NCBI GenBank assembly: GCA_902800185.1
Contig: CADCDK010000018.1
Location: 1 to 45,725, forward strand
Source of the DNA: an uncultured Prevotellaceae bacterium
GTDB lineage: Bacteria > Bacteroidota > Bacteroidia > Bacteroidales > Bacteroidaceae
DNA: 45,725 nt
Direction: 5' to 3'
Shown: positions 25,150 to 32,540 of the stretch, piece after piece
Numbering within the stretch: position 1 is the stretch's first letter
Layout: every line of letters begins with the position of its first letter
Translations under genes and position numbers: made by a program
Notes under the pieces: model-generated
The model's input: the letters and a program-made list of their open reading frames with translations, nothing else
Databases searched by the model: none
What the model was told of the DNA's origin: nothing

Positions 25150-25725
25150 TTAGAGTTTGAACTTGTAACCAGCGGTGAGCTGGATAACCTGGTTCTTACC
25201 AGCCTTCTGATGATCGCTCTCTTTAGCAGTCTTGGTCAGACCGAATACATAGCGGAGGTCAACAACGAAGTTAGAAATCTCGTAAGAAACACCTACGGGA
25301 ATGCCGAGGTCGAACTTCTTAGCATCTTTCTTCACGTCCGTGCTGCCATATTTTGCTGAAAGCAGGAAGCCAGGCTGTACACCAGCCTTCACAGCGAGAC
25401 CATTCCAAACATAGTAGTTAGCCAGGATGGGCACATTGATGTAAGAAGTCTTAGTCTTCTCTTTTTTATACCCCGGGGCAGCTTCTTTGTCCTTAGAACC
25501 CTGCAGAGAGTAGAACACACCTGCAGAAATACCGAGCTTCTCAGTCATACCATATTCAGCGTTGGCACCAACCTCGAAGAACGGAGCGAACTCCTGCTTG
25601 TCCATGGTAATCTTGGCATAGTTCAAACCAATGGTCGGAGCGATAGAGATCTGACCTACTTCATTCTGAGCGTTTGCAGTTACTGCACCCAGCAGAATAG
25701 CTGCTACAACTAAAAGTTTCTTCAT
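25150..25725 (-). CDS. Outer-membrane beta-barrel protein (porin-like), copy 2
   Basis: 191 aa, with signal peptide ending in VTANA and a beta-barrel that ends in TAGYKFKL. It is paralogous to copy 1 at 23255-23830 (AGVQPGFLLSAK, IPVGVSYEISNFVVDLRYVFG). The two copies flank a lipoprotein gene and each has its own promoter and, for this one, a strong terminator, so they are separate transcripts. Divergent from the GH84 gene. Role unknown; a small barrel of this kind may be a structural or adhesion protein rather than a nutrient channel. Confidence 0.85.
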   Translation of the reverse strand: MKKLLVVAAILLGAVTANAQNEVGQISIAPTIGLNYAKITMDKQEFAPFFEVGANAEYGMTEKLGISAGVFYSLQGSKDKEAAPGYKKEKTKTSYINVPILANYYVWNGLAVKAGVQPGFLLSAKYGSTDVKKDAKKFDLGIPVGVSYEISNFVVDLRYVFGLTKTAKESDHQKAGKNQVIQLTAGYKFKL

Positions 25726-25785
25726 AATTGTAAATGTTAATTAATTAATACGTTATTTAATAACAGTTTTTTCTATATTTCGCTG

Positions 25786-25793
25786 CAAATATA
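25786..25793 (-). promoter_or_regulatory. -7 box of outer-membrane protein gene copy 2
   Basis: TATATTTG on the minus strand, about 60 bp before the start at 25725; divergent from the GH84 promoter. Confidence 0.6.
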
Positions 25794-25873
25794 AGGAAAT
25801 AAATGTTACGTACTTCGTTTTTATTGTTAATTAAGGTTAATTGGTAAATAAAAGTTGTGTTTTTCTTCGTTTT

Positions 25874-25905
25874 TTTGGCTTTTCGCTTAACTTTTCGTAA
25901 CTTTG
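25874..25905 (+). promoter_or_regulatory. Promoter of the GH84 gene
   Basis: TTTG (25874-25877), 20-bp spacer, TAACTTTG (25898-25905), about 29 bp before the ATG at 25935. Confidence 0.7.
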
Positions 25906-25934
25906 CGGATATAATAAAAAGATTTTGAAAGCCT

Positions 25935-28184
25935 ATGACTATCAGCCGTTCATCCGTTCATCGTCTGTGGGGCAGTGTGTTGACCATGTTGCTTCCTCTT
26001 TTTTCTTGCACTGTCGCAAATGCTCAGTCTGTCTTGTCACCCGTTCCTCAGATGGTCCGTCCATCTGAAGGCACGACTTTTGTCCGTCCTGTTTCATTTC
26101 GCTTGGTCGGGCAGGGTTCGGCTGACGCATCAGCCGTGTCCCTTCTGTGTAGTCGTCTGTCCATATCAGAGAGCAAGCAGTCTATACCTATTTATATAGG
26201 GGAGTGTGGCGAGAAAGCCGTGAAGCGTGTGCAGCGACGCATCCCCACTCAGTCCGAGGGCTACTATCTCTCGCTTTCGCAGCGTGAGATCGTGGTTGCC
26301 GGCAGAGACGAGGCGGGCACCTATTATGGCGTGCAGACCTTGTTGCAGATGCTTTCCGATACGTTGCTCACCGCCACGGAGGTCATCGACTATCCGCAGA
26401 TGCCTGAGCGCGGAGTGATAGAGGGCTATTATGGCAATCCCTACAGTCATCAGGACCGTTTGCGCCTGTTTGACTTCATGGGCGAACAGAAGATGAACGT
26501 GTTTGTCTATGGTCCGAAGGACGACCCCTACCACCGCAGTCATTGGCGCGACCCCTATCCCTCGGAGGAGATCGAGCGTATGAAGCAGCTCATCGAGCGT
26601 GCGCGGATGAACCACGTGAAATTTGTGTGGGCCATTCATCCCGGTGGTGATATTCGTTGGAACCTTGATGACAGCCTGGCCATTGTGCGCAAGTGTGAGC
26701 GGATGTACGACATTGGCGTGCGCTCGTTCTGTGTGTTCTTCGATGACATTGGCGGTGAGGGAGCGCGTGGCGAAAAGCAGGCCGCACTGCTCAACTACAT
26801 GACGGATGAGTTCGTCAGGAAGCATAGCGATGTGGAACCGTTGATGATGTGTCCTACGCAGTACAACAAGAGCTGGTCGGGCGGTCCCTATCTGAACACA
26901 TTAGGCACGGTGATGTATCCCGAGGTGCGCATCATGTGGACAGGTGCCACGGTTATCGACATGATTGACCGTGCCGATATGGAATGGATCAACGCCCAGA
27001 TCAAGCGGAAGGCATACATCTGGCTCAATTATCCAGTGACCGACTACTGCATTGACCACCTGCTCATGGGTAAGACCTACGGCAATGGACTCGACATCGG
27101 AGAGATGGTGAGCGGCTTCTGCTCGAACCCCATGGAATACTGCGAGGCTTCGAAGCTGTCGCTCTATAGCATCGCTGACTATACATGGAATCCCCGGCAA
27201 TACAACGACCAATGCTCTTGGGAACGTGCCATCGACTACCTGATGCCAGCGCACCATGAGGCTTTCCGCACGTTCTGCGAGAACAATGTGGATTTAGGCA
27301 TCACCGGTCATGGACTGCGACGCGAAGGGGAGTCACCCCTTTTCCAGGCTGTTGTCGGTGACGAAGAGAAACTGGAGGCTTACTTTCAGGGACTTATCCA
27401 TGATGCCGATGAACTGCTGGACGATCAGAGTCAGCCGGAACTGAGTGCGGAAATCCGTCCGTGGGTACAGTCGATGAGGGCTACGGGCGAGCGTGGACTC
27501 AGTGTTCTCGCCATGCGGAAGAACCTGAAAGGCATGGGAGAGACAGAGCAAGTCAAGGGCTATCATCACTTGATGGAGCGGATGTTTGTGAGAAACTACC
27601 AGAGCTATCAGAAACAGACAGAGACACAGCGTGACTTGCGTTCCCGCGACTTCCCCGGTAGCATCAAGATTGCTTCTCCTGTCGTGGCGACTAATTTTGT
27701 GGAGCCGTGGCTCAAGGAACAGACGCAGACCCTTATCGAGACCTACAAACAGCAGTCGGACTATGGCGCAGACGTGTTCCCGCAGCAACTGCTTGCCCAG
27801 GGAACCTATTTCATCAAGGCCAACGGGAAATACCTGACCGATACCGACCCGCGCCAACCCAACCTGCAGGCAGCGTGGATTGCCGAGCGCGACACCATCA
27901 ATCCGCAGCGACAGGAGTGGACCATCACGCTGAATGCCAACACAGGACGCTATCAACTGGTGAACAATCAGGCACGGCGCTACCTGAACGAGGTGGGACG
28001 CTTCGGTGCTAATCCCTATAACGAGAATTGGAACACCTACGAACTGACGCTGAAGGACGGTCGCTACGCTATTCGTAACGCACAGAACGGTGGTACCGAC
28101 TACTGGACGGTAAGCCCCGACGGGCGATTCATCGGCTTCACGAGCAGTGAGCCTTTCTGGTTCGAGATTGTTCCTGTGGAATAG
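25935..28184 (+). CDS. Secreted GH84 beta-N-acetylglucosaminidase
   Basis: Hydrolyses terminal beta-linked N-acetylglucosamine from glycoproteins or glycosaminoglycans by substrate-assisted catalysis; homologous to Bacteroides O-GlcNAcase-type enzymes. 749 aa with a signal peptide (cleavage after ANA, about residue 30). The N-terminal GH84-associated domain (about 35-150) is followed by the catalytic (beta/alpha)8 barrel (about 155-440): RGVIEGYYGNPYSHQDR, VYGPKDDPYHR and the catalytic pair Asp270-Asp271 in VFFDDIGGEG. A helical region follows (about 440-600), and a C-terminal beta-domain (about 620-749) ends in FWFEIVPVE. It lacks the C-terminal tail shared by the sialidase and the GH-A enzyme. 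No neighbours are co-transcribed on this strand. Confidence 0.94.
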   Translation: MTISRSSVHRLWGSVLTMLLPLFSCTVANAQSVLSPVPQMVRPSEGTTFVRPVSFRLVGQGSADASAVSLLCSRLSISESKQSIPIYIGECGEKAVKRVQRRIPTQSEGYYLSLSQREIVVAGRDEAGTYYGVQTLLQMLSDTLLTATEVIDYPQMPERGVIEGYYGNPYSHQDRLRLFDFMGEQKMNVFVYGPKDDPYHRSHWRDPYPSEEIERMKQLIERARMNHVKFVWAIHPGGDIRWNLDDSLAIVRKCERMYDIGVRSFCVFFDDIGGEGARGEKQAALLNYMTDEFVRKHSDVEPLMMCPTQYNKSWSGGPYLNTLGTVMYPEVRIMWTGATVIDMIDRADMEWINAQIKRKAYIWLNYPVTDYCIDHLLMGKTYGNGLDIGEMVSGFCSNPMEYCEASKLSLYSIADYTWNPRQYNDQCSWERAIDYLMPAHHEAFRTFCENNVDLGITGHGLRREGESPLFQAVVGDEEKLEAYFQGLIHDADELLDDQSQPELSAEIRPWVQSMRATGERGLSVLAMRKNLKGMGETEQVKGYHHLMERMFVRNYQSYQKQTETQRDLRSRDFPGSIKIASPVVATNFVEPWLKEQTQTLIETYKQQSDYGADVFPQQLLAQGTYFIKANGKYLTDTDPRQPNLQAAWIAERDTINPQRQEWTITLNANTGRYQLVNNQARRYLNEVGRFGANPYNENWNTYELTLKDGRYAIRNAQNGGTDYWTVSPDGRFIGFTSSEPFWFEIVPVE

Positions 28185-28203
28185 GGGGTACTGCCTTCTT
28201 TGC

Positions 28204-28944
28204 TTACTCGTAGAACCCTTGTCTTTTCAGAGCCTTGATCAGCGTGGCTGACAGGGCTTCGTTGTCGCGTCGTGTGTAGCGGCAGTCGGTGAACACCTGT
28301 GCCAACGTCTCCTTGTTGTTGATGCGTACAAATTCCTGATTCTCGGGCAAGGCCTCCTTCTCGGCATAGAAACGGTCGATACGCTCCGGCGTGTAGTCCT
28401 CGTAAGTCTCTTGATGGATGATGGATTCCAAGGGTAATCGGTCGGAGAGCGGTGGCTGTTCGTCGGGCCAGCCGACGGTGATGGTGGCTACGGGGAATAC
28501 CAGTCGTGGCAGTTTCAGTATGTCAATAATGGTCTCGGGCATATAGACCGTGGTGCCCAGATAGCAAAGTCCCAGTCCCTCTTCTTCGGCCAGGTTGCAG
28601 AACGTTTGGCAGTAGAGTAGGGCATCGGTAGCGGCATTCAGGAATGAAAGCATGTTGTCGTATCCTGGTGATGCCTTTCGGTGCTCGGCCCACAAGGTGG
28701 TGCGACGGAAGTCGGCGCAGAAGGTCAGCACGACAGGAGCTCCTTTCACCATCGGCTGGTTGAAGTGCGCTGGCGCAAGCTGCTCTTTCATCGCTTCGTC
28801 GCGCGTTATGATGACGCTGTACAGTTGTAGGTTGCCCATGGTCTGGGTGCGTTCTGCTTCCGTCAGTAGGCGTTGCAGCAACTGGTTGTCAACTTCTCTC
28901 GATTGGTATTTCCGGATGCTCCTTCTTGTCAGTATTGTTTTCAT
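28204..28944 (-). CDS. Nitroreductase-family flavoprotein
   Basis: 246-aa FMN-dependent oxidoreductase of the nitroreductase superfamily, larger (NfsA-like) type. The N-terminal TILTRRSIRKYQSREVD is the FMN-phosphate-binding segment (RRSxR); the mid-part has AATDALLYCQTFCNLAEEEGLGLCYLG, the typical core, and VATITVGWPDEQPPLSDRLPLES the FMN-binding strand. The physiological substrate (nitro-compounds, quinones or another) cannot be deduced. Single gene, convergent with the GH84 gene, divergent from the RNR-domain gene. Confidence 0.88.
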   Translation of the reverse strand: MKTILTRRSIRKYQSREVDNQLLQRLLTEAERTQTMGNLQLYSVIITRDEAMKEQLAPAHFNQPMVKGAPVVLTFCADFRRTTLWAEHRKASPGYDNMLSFLNAATDALLYCQTFCNLAEEEGLGLCYLGTTVYMPETIIDILKLPRLVFPVATITVGWPDEQPPLSDRLPLESIIHQETYEDYTPERIDRFYAEKEALPENQEFVRINNKETLAQVFTDCRYTRRDNEALSATLIKALKRQGFYE

Positions 28945-28965
28945 TTTTAGGAAAGTTTATTTGCA

Positions 28966-28973
28966 CAAAGGTA
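28966..28973 (-). promoter_or_regulatory. -7 box of the nitroreductase gene
   Basis: TACCTTTG on the minus strand, about 22 bp before the start at 28944. Confidence 0.6.
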
Positions 28974-29035
28974 CGCTAATTTTTCCAAAAAAGTAAACAA
29001 GCAGCAAATCTTTTTATATAAAATTGCCAAAAATG

Positions 29036-29066
29036 TTTCACAACTCAAAAGTAAATTGTAACTTTG
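29036..29066 (+). promoter_or_regulatory. Promoter of the RNR-domain/folB/amidase/MCE operon
   Basis: TTTC (29036-29039), 19-bp spacer, TAACTTTG (29059-29066), about 22 bp before the first ATG. Confidence 0.6.
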
Positions 29067-29088
29067 CACGCACTTTATATATATAATA

Positions 29089-29571
29089 ATGTATATGGAC
29101 AATCAGAATTATGAAGCTCGTCCCAAAGAGCTGGAATGCGATGTTGTTCGTTTCCAGAACAACAAGGAGAAGTGGGTTGCCTTTGTCGGACTGCTCAATG
29201 GTCGGCCCTATGAAATCTTCACAGGTCTGCAGGATGATGAAGAAGGAATTGTTCTGCCCAAGACCGTCACGAAAGGAAAGATTATCAAGCAGGTGAACGA
29301 AGATGGCAGCAAACGCTACGATTTCCAGTTTGAGAACAAACGTGGTTACAAGACCACTGTTGAGGGACTGAGTGAGAAGTTCAATCAGGAATACTGGAAC
29401 TACGCCAAGCTCATTTCCGGTGTCTTGCGCTATGGCATGCCTATCGAGCAGGTCGTCAAGTTAGTGGGTTCGCTCACCTTGAAGGACGAAAGCATCAACA
29501 CCTGGAAAGTCGGTGTGGAGCGCGCACTGAAGAAATATACGGCAGAGGGTTCCACCGACGTTGAAGAATAG
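29089..29571 (+). CDS. Stand-alone accessory domain of class II ribonucleotide reductase
   Basis: 160-aa soluble protein that matches, from memory, the domain near the C-terminus of the adenosylcobalamin-dependent ribonucleotide reductase of Bacteroidota. Matching segments: RPKELECDVVRFQNNKEKWVAFVGLLNGRPYEIFTG, LPKTVTKGKIIK, the strand SKRYDFQF, and EYWNYAKLISGVLRYGMPIEQVVKLVGSL near 100-130, then INTWKVGVERALKKY. No catalytic RNR domain and no zinc-ribbon follows, so it cannot be an enzyme on its own. Met1 and Met3 are alternative starts. It is the first gene of the operon: folB starts 4 bp after its stop. A regulatory or scaffold role is inferred. Confidence 0.8.
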   Translation: MYMDNQNYEARPKELECDVVRFQNNKEKWVAFVGLLNGRPYEIFTGLQDDEEGIVLPKTVTKGKIIKQVNEDGSKRYDFQFENKRGYKTTVEGLSEKFNQEYWNYAKLISGVLRYGMPIEQVVKLVGSLTLKDESINTWKVGVERALKKYTAEGSTDVEE

Positions 29572-29575
29572 AGGG

Positions 29576-29956
29576 ATGAAACTGGTTCAGAGTAGCATCT
29601 TCCTGCGCAATGTCAGGTTCTATGCCTATCATGGCGTACTGCCGCAGGAGCGGTTGGTGGGCGGTGAGTATGTGCTGAACCTGAAGGCCGACTATGATGT
29701 GTCGCGTGCCATGCGGACCGATGATGTTGCCGATACGCTCAACTATGCTGCCGTCTTTGAGATGGTGCGGCATGAGATGGGTGTTCCCAGTGCGTTGTTG
29801 GAACATGTGGTCGGCCGGATTGGGGAGCGCCTGTTTCGTGAGTTCCCCCAGATACGCTCACTCGACATCTCGCTCTGCAAGAGCAACCCGCCCATGGGGA
29901 GTGATTCGGAGGGAGCGGGCGTAGAGGTGAGGCTCGTCAATGACCATTCCTGTTGA
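29576..29956 (+). CDS. folB: Dihydroneopterin aldolase
   Basis: Converts 7,8-dihydroneopterin to 6-hydroxymethyl-dihydropterin in folate synthesis. 126 aa from the ATG at 29576 (upstream TTG at 29561 rejected because it overlaps the preceding gene). Typical residues: FYAYHGVLPQERLVGGEYVLNL (about 14-35), DDVADTLNYAAVF (about 50-62) with the conserved Tyr, and LDISLCKSNPPMG near 95-107 (conserved Lys). Translationally close-coupled to the RNR-domain gene upstream (4-bp gap). Confidence 0.93.
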   Translation: MKLVQSSIFLRNVRFYAYHGVLPQERLVGGEYVLNLKADYDVSRAMRTDDVADTLNYAAVFEMVRHEMGVPSALLEHVVGRIGERLFREFPQIRSLDISLCKSNPPMGSDSEGAGVEVRLVNDHSC

Positions 29957-30016
29957 AAGTCTGAACAAACAATGATGAAACGAAATATTTTAAACATACA
30001 GAATCATTATACCATC

Positions 30017-31222
30017 ATGAGGAAGCTCCTTTGTCTTTTGGCTGCACTTTTGTTGTGTCTTGTCGTTACGGCTGCACCCGCCAAGCGGTTCACGCTGGTC
30101 ATCGATGCCGGTCATGGCGGTAGGGACGCAGGGTGTGTAGGTAAGATTTCCAAAGAGAAAGACCTCACGTTGAGATACGCGTTGGCTTTTGGAAAGATGG
30201 TTGAGCGCAACTGTCCCGATGTGAAAGTCGTCTATACCCGCAAGACGGATGTCTTTCTGGAGCTTTGGCAGCGGGCAGAGATTGCCAACCGCAATAAGGC
30301 CGACCTCTTCATCTCCGTACATATCAATGCCTTGCCTGGCAAGCGAATTGCCTATGGCGTGCAGACTTATACCTTAGGACGTGGAGAGACAACCGGAAAG
30401 CGGGGCATCCAGGAGAACTTGGAAGTGGCCAAGCGCGAGAACTCCGTTATCTTTTTGGAGAAAGACTATAAGACCACGTATCATGGTTTCGACCCGAACT
30501 CACCAGAGAGCAGCATCATGTTCGAGTTTATCCAAGATAACAACATGGAGCATAGTGTCGAGTTGGCCAAGCTGATGCAGCGGAACATCTGTTCCGCCAC
30601 GGGTCGGCAGAACATGGGTGCCCATCAGAACAACCTGGCGGTGCTGCGACTGACCTCGATGCCCGGTTGCTTGTTGGAGTTGGGTTTCATCTCCACGCCC
30701 GATGAGGAGCGCTTCCTCAATGCCTCCAGTTCCACGGATCTTTATGCCCGTGGCATGTACAACGCCTTTGTAGCCTATAAGAACAAGTACCATTCGGGTG
30801 GTACTGTCTCCACGCCTGTGGAAGTGAAGCCCGACCCCCAGCCCGTGAAAGAGGAGGTTGTGGAGGTTGCCAAGCCGAAGGAACCAGAGCCCGTGGTTGC
30901 AGAGCCTGTGGCCAAACCCAAGGAAGACGCTGTGTCCAACGACGGGCTCCCCGTCTTCAAGGTTCAGATTCTGGCCTCGTCGGTTCGTCTGAAAGCCGGC
31001 GACAAGAAGCTGAAAGGTCAGAGCGACGTTGATTTCTATGAAGAAGGAGGCTTGGTGAAATACACATGCGGTGCCTCTACCGACTACAATGAGATCTACC
31101 GTCTGCGGAAACAGCTGGTGGAAAAATTCCCTGAGGCATTCATCATTGCTTTCCGAAACGGGACGAAGACCGATGTTCGGGCTGCCATTCAGGAGTTCAG
31201 GGAGCATCGCAACAAGAAATAA
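30017..31222 (+). CDS. N-acetylmuramoyl-L-alanine amidase with SPOR domain
   Basis: Periplasmic zinc amidase that cleaves the bond between N-acetylmuramic acid and L-alanine in peptidoglycan during cell division. The frame opens at 29972, but the start is taken at ATG 30017 (MRKLLCLLA), which begins the signal peptide. About 401 aa. Amidase_3 domain: VIDAGHGGRDAG (first zinc His), KEKDLTLRYA (Glu), LFISVHINAL (second His) and LLELGFIS (catalytic Glu) within residues about 25-260. A Pro/Glu/Val-rich linker (about 275-315) separates it from a C-terminal SPOR peptidoglycan-binding domain (about 320-395). Followed 26 bp later by an MCE gene. Confidence 0.93.
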   Translation: MRKLLCLLAALLLCLVVTAAPAKRFTLVIDAGHGGRDAGCVGKISKEKDLTLRYALAFGKMVERNCPDVKVVYTRKTDVFLELWQRAEIANRNKADLFISVHINALPGKRIAYGVQTYTLGRGETTGKRGIQENLEVAKRENSVIFLEKDYKTTYHGFDPNSPESSIMFEFIQDNNMEHSVELAKLMQRNICSATGRQNMGAHQNNLAVLRLTSMPGCLLELGFISTPDEERFLNASSSTDLYARGMYNAFVAYKNKYHSGGTVSTPVEVKPDPQPVKEEVVEVAKPKEPEPVVAEPVAKPKEDAVSNDGLPVFKVQILASSVRLKAGDKKLKGQSDVDFYEEGGLVKYTCGASTDYNEIYRLRKQLVEKFPEAFIIAFRNGTKTDVRAAIQEFREHRNKK

Positions 31223-31248
31223 AGAAAATATAAAACAGAAATGAAGAT

Positions 31249-32151
31249 ATGAGTAAGTTGAGCAAGGAAATAAGAATCGCCCTCATTGCCATTGTAGCCA
31301 TCGTATTGCTTTATGTGGGTTTGAATTTCATGAAAGGGATCTCTCTCTTCTCGAATTCCGCTGACTATTATGTCAAATTCAAGGACATCAGCGGACTGTC
31401 GGCCTCCAACCCCATCTTTGCCGATGGCTATCAGGTGGGTGTGGTTCGTGATATTCAGTACGATTATGCTACCAATCAGGAAGTTGTGGTGCATTTCACG
31501 GTGGATGACGACTTGCGTATTCCCCGTGGCTCCTCCGCAGAGATTGTGAGTGACCTCATGGGAAACGTCAAGATGAACCTGCTCTTGGCCAATAATCCTC
31601 GTGAGCGCATACAGTCTGGCGACACCATCGTAGGCGACATCAACTCCGGTGCGATGGGAAAGCTGTCGGCCATGATTCCCGCTGTGGAGCAGATGCTGCC
31701 CAAGCTCGATTCCATCCTGGCCAGTCTGAACCAGTTGTTAGCTGACCCGGCGTTGCAACACTCGCTGCACAACGTGGAAACCGTGACGGCCAACCTCACT
31801 ACTTCGTCACAGCAGCTGAATGTGTTGATGGCAGGACTGAATACGCAGATGCCGGTCATGATGGAAAAGACCAATGCGGTGCTTGACAATACCCAGACAT
31901 TGACGGCCAATCTCGCTGCCGTTGACATTGCAAAGACCATGGAGCAAGTCGATCAGACCATTGCCAATGTGCAACAGATGACGGACAAGATGAATAGCAA
32001 GGAGGGAACGCTCGGCCTTCTGATGAACGATACCAAGCTCTATACGACGCTGAATACAACGGTCTCCAGTGCCGACTCGCTGCTCACCGATCTCAAGAGC
32101 CATCCCAAACGCTATGTGCATTTCTCTATCTTTGGCAAAAAAGATAAGTAA
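31249..32151 (+). CDS. MlaD/MCE-domain protein
   Basis: 300-aa membrane-anchored phospholipid-transfer protein of the MCE (mammalian cell entry) family. One N-terminal membrane segment (about 8-28), then the MCE domain (about 38-115): YYVKFKDISGLSASNPIFADGYQVGVVRDIQYD. A long helical tail (about 130-290) rich in Asn/Gln/Thr with heptad-like spacing follows, compatible with the hexamer-forming tail of MCE proteins. No ABC permease or ATPase genes (MlaE/F) are next to it in this window. Downstream is a rho-independent terminator. The functional link to the amidase upstream is positional only. Confidence 0.9.
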   Translation: MSKLSKEIRIALIAIVAIVLLYVGLNFMKGISLFSNSADYYVKFKDISGLSASNPIFADGYQVGVVRDIQYDYATNQEVVVHFTVDDDLRIPRGSSAEIVSDLMGNVKMNLLLANNPRERIQSGDTIVGDINSGAMGKLSAMIPAVEQMLPKLDSILASLNQLLADPALQHSLHNVETVTANLTTSSQQLNVLMAGLNTQMPVMMEKTNAVLDNTQTLTANLAAVDIAKTMEQVDQTIANVQQMTDKMNSKEGTLGLLMNDTKLYTTLNTTVSSADSLLTDLKSHPKRYVHFSIFGKKDK

Positions 32152-32186
32152 AATAAATTTCGTCTAAATAACAAAGTTTTTGTTTC

Positions 32187-32213
32187 ACGGCCTGCGAAAA
32201 CCTCGCAGGCCGT
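32187..32213 (+). terminator. Rho-independent terminator after the MCE gene
   Basis: ACGGCCTGCGA (32187-32197) and TCGCAGGCCGT (32203-32213), 11-bp stem with a 5-nt loop, followed by TTTC, 36 bp after the stop. Confidence 0.85.
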
Positions 32214-32414
32214 TTCTATATATACGAATGATTGCTATCGGGGAAAATCGTTTCACAGAGCCTGTTTTGTTGCGTACTATTTCTAACCTTTTGATTCACA
32301 AGTTGTTATAAACTGCAAATAGGGTGTAGAATAACATTTAAAGACAATATGACTAAAACCCTTTGTAATTCAGGATTTTAACAAAAACGAACAAAAAACG
32401 GCTCCGAGAAAAGA

Positions 32415-32446
32415 TTTGTGGGATTCAAAAATCTTTCATAATTTTG
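32415..32446 (+). promoter_or_regulatory. dnaA promoter
   Basis: TTTG (32415-32418), 20-bp spacer, TAATTTTG (32439-32446). It predicts an 85-95-nt leader to the ATG at 32541. The 389-bp gap 32152-32540 otherwise holds the MCE terminator and the dnaA leader; no perfect TTATCCACA or TTATnCACA box was seen. Confidence 0.7.
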
Positions 32447-32449
32447 CAA

Positions 32450-32521
32450 GCGGAAAGTCAGGTGAGACCCACAGGTATCCATCCATTGCCTGTGCTATAC
32501 ACATAACCTAAATCCTTCCGC
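32450..32521 (+). other. Foldable dnaA 5' leader
   Basis: Nested inverted repeats in the predicted leader: GCGGAA (32450-32455) with TTCCGC (32516-32521), and CACAGG (32470-32475) with CCTGTG (32489-32494). No known riboswitch was recognised. It may affect dnaA expression; this is inference. Confidence 0.45.
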
Positions 32522-32540
32522 CAATATATAAATAAGTATA

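Noticed and set aside
32152-32540. Chromosomal origin next to dnaA.
   Set aside because: No DnaA box cluster or AT-rich 13-mers were recognised; only promoter, leader and terminator signals support features here.
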